Source: Verrucomicrobiaceae bacterium (GTDB lineage Bacteria; Verrucomicrobiota; Verrucomicrobiia; Verrucomicrobiales; Verrucomicrobiaceae). From it: a stretch of 64,000 bases of DNA. The stretch lies in NCBI GenBank assembly GCA_027489965.1, contig JAIXZA010000080.1, positions 62,001 through 126,000 of the forward strand, given 5' to 3'. A program made the position numbers and the translations under genes. Position 1 is the first letter of the stretch. The number at the start of each line of letters is the position of its first letter. This document shows positions 63,201-64,000 of the stretch, in pieces. The notes beneath the pieces were generated by a model that saw nothing but the letters and a program-made list of their open reading frames with translations, did not search any database and had not been told where the DNA came from.

Positions 63201-64000
63201 CACCATCGTGGCCAATAAGCTCGTCTTCACCGCCAGCAGCACCTTCACCAGCGGCACCGCCACTTTTGGCTATAGCCTCAAGGATGGCTACGGCGGCATC
63301 GCTAGTAGCACCGTCACCGTCACTGCGAGCACCTGCAGCGTCGCGCCTACCACCCTCACACAACCTTCCGCCGCCGCAGTGTATAACCTCGACATCACCG
63401 CTGGTGGAGCCTGGAGCATCAGCGAAAATTTCTCCTGGCTCAGTGTCTCTCCAGCGAGTGGCTTTGGCGACACGACTGTGCAAGTCAGTATCGCTGCCAA
63501 TGCCAGCACTGCCGCACGAAACGCCACACTGACGATCTGCGGTCAAACCCACGCACTGACTCAAAGCGGCGTCATTGTCCCCACTATCAGCACATTGGGC
63601 AGCACGCCCATCCAAGCCCTCGTCAGCGCCCCGTTTAGCCTCGACATCCCCGTGGTGAATCCGCCCGTCACGCTCAGCGGCAGCAACCTGCCACCCGGCC
63701 TCAGACTTGACAGCAACACACTCAAACTGCGCGGCACACCCACCACCGCAGGCAACTACAACATCACCATTCGAGCCAAGAACGCCGCTGGTCCCGCCGC
63801 CAACAATAGCGCCGCTGTCGCCGCAGCGAGCGTCAGCTTCACGGTGCAAGTCAGCGACTTGGACACCAACTTGATCGGCAGCTATCAGGGGCTCGTCTCG
63901 CGCAACGCCGTGGCTTTCATCTCACCCAACGGCAACCTCGGCACCCGAGTCCAACTCATCACCACCAAAAGCGGCGGCGTCACTGGGCAACTGCTCGAAG
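57268..64000 (+). CDS. Giant secreted RCC1/choice-of-anchor-D/BACON protein, 3' end beyond window
   Basis: Open from ATG 57268 to the window edge (2244 codons). Signal peptide (FLALFAALELLCSSAIAG), then a discoidin-like module (about 25-190) homologous to those of the divergent giant. After this come anchor-D domains (about 195-310, 692-788, 885-1001, 1390-1498, 1590-1700, 1718-1831) and putative-Ig/He_PIG domains (about 315-395, 790-875, 1003-1090, 1502-1583). Two RCC1-repeat blocks are at 418-691 and 1110-1388 (SVVAWGRNDYGQATVP type), with a fibronectin-like region, a Big_9-like domain (NRAPVANTDSVTAARNATVT) near 1927 and a BACON-like domain near 2022-2100. It is probably surface-exposed. 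The frame was checked at several points and has no stop. Confidence 0.82.
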   Translation, partial: MSLPRFLALFAALELLCSSAIAGIVITGDLTLEQEGGTFAANDLAASGTAFAKDVLTGYAAHSIPHLNDLRYGNSNSWIAGSANSFAGINLGATAVSVNRMAFGRDNSGGIGDRCIDLYTLQYTTVANPDASTADSSWTTIGTLDYQSAGGANFANPHQRHVFSFSTVTATGLRLKTVADGTCIDEIEIYNLVVNGPNVVVQQPAGSNVADGGSLDFGSVNIGATTVKVFTVVNTGTVNLTRLALTKTGSNAADFTIGALGKTTLAPAESTTFSVTFKANLAGAASASLRLASNVVGSKNPYDITLTGNGLCPAITVTAPSITSATVGMAFSQNFTQSGGQGAVTFTTRDPLPPGISLSAAGVLSGNATVMGRYPLVVIGTDSKGCIGLSAHYVLNVMHGAGAELVVEQPASTPRADGGAVVTWGFNASGSRDVPAGLVGVKALSGSIETGHNLALIQDGSVVAWGRNDYGQATVPDGLANVVKVSAGSYASVALKSNGTLQAWGWDESNSLAVGSLTDVVDVCAVRSGGLALRRDGKVVVWGAAPVAPASLANVVAISGGAYHYLALLANGKVVGWGRNDYGQATPPIDLANVQSVSVGMYHSMALLKDGTVRGWGWNASGELNVPAGTAPVKAISAGGGFTVALKTNGSVVAWGGNFVGQTNVPSGLDNVQSIAAGAAWGCAVVAAKPTLALGDHVAAMTSIPVTVTLRNPGSAALTISAITKDGANAADFILTQPALTSIPAAGSTTFTVAVQPSALGARVAALRFTSNDPLRPAFDMNLSAKGVCPTITVTPPAETSANTVEAFNQSFTQAGVIGTPTFTATGTLPPGLTLSSIGVLSGKATTAGDYSFTVTATGTLGCSGTSASYTLNVVRPPTIDVAVVETPATTLPIEPSTSLPEAAQGTAVTGSPTASKSYTITNNDAAQITLSAFRMDGDAAADFSVSEPASTTLASNASTTFTVTMTPSRAGVRRAVLHIAGSDGSNLTSPFDVLLSGSGTCPSISIIKPTVTTATAGVAFSQSFSQSGGLGTITYSLEFGTLPLGLTLNTNGTLAGTPLRSGSFPIVVRATDIHLCTGVSSLYTLVVAHGAGPQLVVEQPAATVLATSSKVIAFYPPGRNSEGVLEAVPADLGNVQALAAGEVHGLALRSDGTVIAWGDNSGGQATVPTGLTNVIAIDAGPRYSLALKADGTVVAWGVIYDDASEDDLPIQVPAGLANVAAISAGRDHVLVAKTDGSVVAWGDNRFDKATVPVGLSNVIAVAAGNHFSLALKSDGTVVAWGAGEGRLLAATASLSNVQAISAKSSHFLALLTDGTVFGWSVKDDSEADVPLGLNGVKSIVASESISFALKHDGSLVTWGDNEGFPEPLTGIQTLASGFRSIIMKLAPVVAFAPQHASQLSAPSLVTLRNAGDAPLTLAPLSVAPMSLGGEEDRSGAENSDFLLTQPAVTTLAPGASTTCSIAFLPLGLGGRFARLTLPSNDPAAPLIEITLQGSGLESIARAQLPSILTATVGQFYDQSFIINGMLGSAWWVLAGSDNVPGMGFDSRAGRFSGVPTVAGSYPMTAYASHDAGSANSPSFTFVVVNAPTSRLVVSDPADIYALSDSNFFNLGSSQVGVGTSPHVFTLSNVGNASALLGSTAITISGANSADFTLVNMPTGSSLAAGASSSFSIVFKPNAVGERTAMLNVPGSNLSILIKGTGSSTPVTTPTPQPLPASLGLQYPIGDAYTHGSRFDLGSLGLKLAKTYRFTLTNSGDLPLTGISASIAGTNAADFKILAAAPSSITAGSSASMVMQVKLSSLGAKSAQLRIASSDPRKPVFELDLAATAVAVSLPVVTTLSATGIGPTTTLNGTVDPKGLTRDIYFDLGTSTAYGRSYNIAIVGGTALQPIVFPLSGFTPHATYHFRIRAESGQGSANGANRTFVIPNRAPVANTDSVTAARNATVTIDALANDSDADNDRLTITRNTAVTPTTAGRVTIVANKLVFTASSTFTSGTATFGYSLKDGYGGIASSTVTVTASTCSVAPTTLTQPSAAAVYNLDITAGGAWSISENFSWLSVSPASGFGDTTVQVSIAANASTAARNATLTICGQTHALTQSGVIVPTISTLGSTPIQALVSAPFSLDIPVVNPPVTLSGSNLPPGLRLDSNTLKLRGTPTTAGNYNITIRAKNAAGPAANNSAAVAAASVSFTVQVSDLDTNLIGSYQGLVSRNAVAFISPNGNLGTRVQLITTKSGGVTGQLLE

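Noticed and set aside
62785..63849. 354-codon minus-strand frame rich in Gly, Asp and Ala
   Set aside because: Shadow of the RCC1/anchor-D protein, which is continuous on the plus strand from 57268 to the window end.

Overview
The window looks like part of a chromosome from the phylum Verrucomicrobiota, in the Prosthecobacter/Verrucomicrobium style. Supporting signs are a DUF1501 gene next to a PSCyt1-DUF1549-DUF1553 gene, very large secreted proteins built from autotransporter-associated repeats, choice-of-anchor-D modules and RCC1 repeats, many ATG starts without a Shine-Dalgarno sequence, and PVC-type cytochrome/propeller proteins. This assignment is an inference; there is no rRNA or other marker here that fixes the genus.

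Layout. 1-3.7 kb: cell-wall amidase, metabolite repair (NAD(P)HX epimerase, cut by the window edge), an M19 dipeptidase and a Gfo/Idh/MocA oxidoreductase. 3.7-14.4 kb: a nitrate-assimilation block on the minus strand (porin, CysJ-like flavoprotein, NirA nitrite reductase, fused DmsB-DmsC electron-transfer protein, NasA nitrate reductase). A small hicBA toxin-antitoxin cassette on the opposite strand fills the gap between flavoprotein and nitrite reductase. A MOSC protein and a CDP-alcohol phosphatidyltransferase with an altered active-site motif lie just beyond. 14.4-26.3 kb: receiver-metallohydrolase fusion, LolDE/FtsX-type ABC pair behind twin palindromes, rimO, an HTH-receiver protein, MDR oxidoreductase, plsY, cysK, a membrane repeat protein and two unrecognised proteins. 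26.4-34.5 kb: P1B metal ATPase, large transglutaminase/DUF2126 protein and two CNNM/CorC-type proteins. 34.6-35.1 kb: a 21-bp minisatellite that may encode a coiled coil, and a tRNA-Leu whose anticodon reads AAG. 35.2-40.0 kb: ECF sigma factor, an apparent anti-sigma/cytochrome/DUF1549/DUF1553 fusion and DUF1501. 40.2-49.9 kb: sucC, amino-acid ABC pair, second amidase, four-LysM protein, epimerase with divergent LysR regulator, and a cytochrome-propeller protein.

49.9-64.0 kb is the most unusual part. A 2061-residue autotransporter-like protein (minus strand) and an RCC1/anchor-D/BACON protein of at least 2244 residues (plus strand, running off the window) flank a LuxR-type regulator. The two giants share a discoidin-like module. 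C5-N8-G5 inverted repeats lie upstream of both giants and of the regulator, suggesting a small regulon for surface or secreted proteins.

All functional calls come from reading motifs and translations by eye; no database search was possible.
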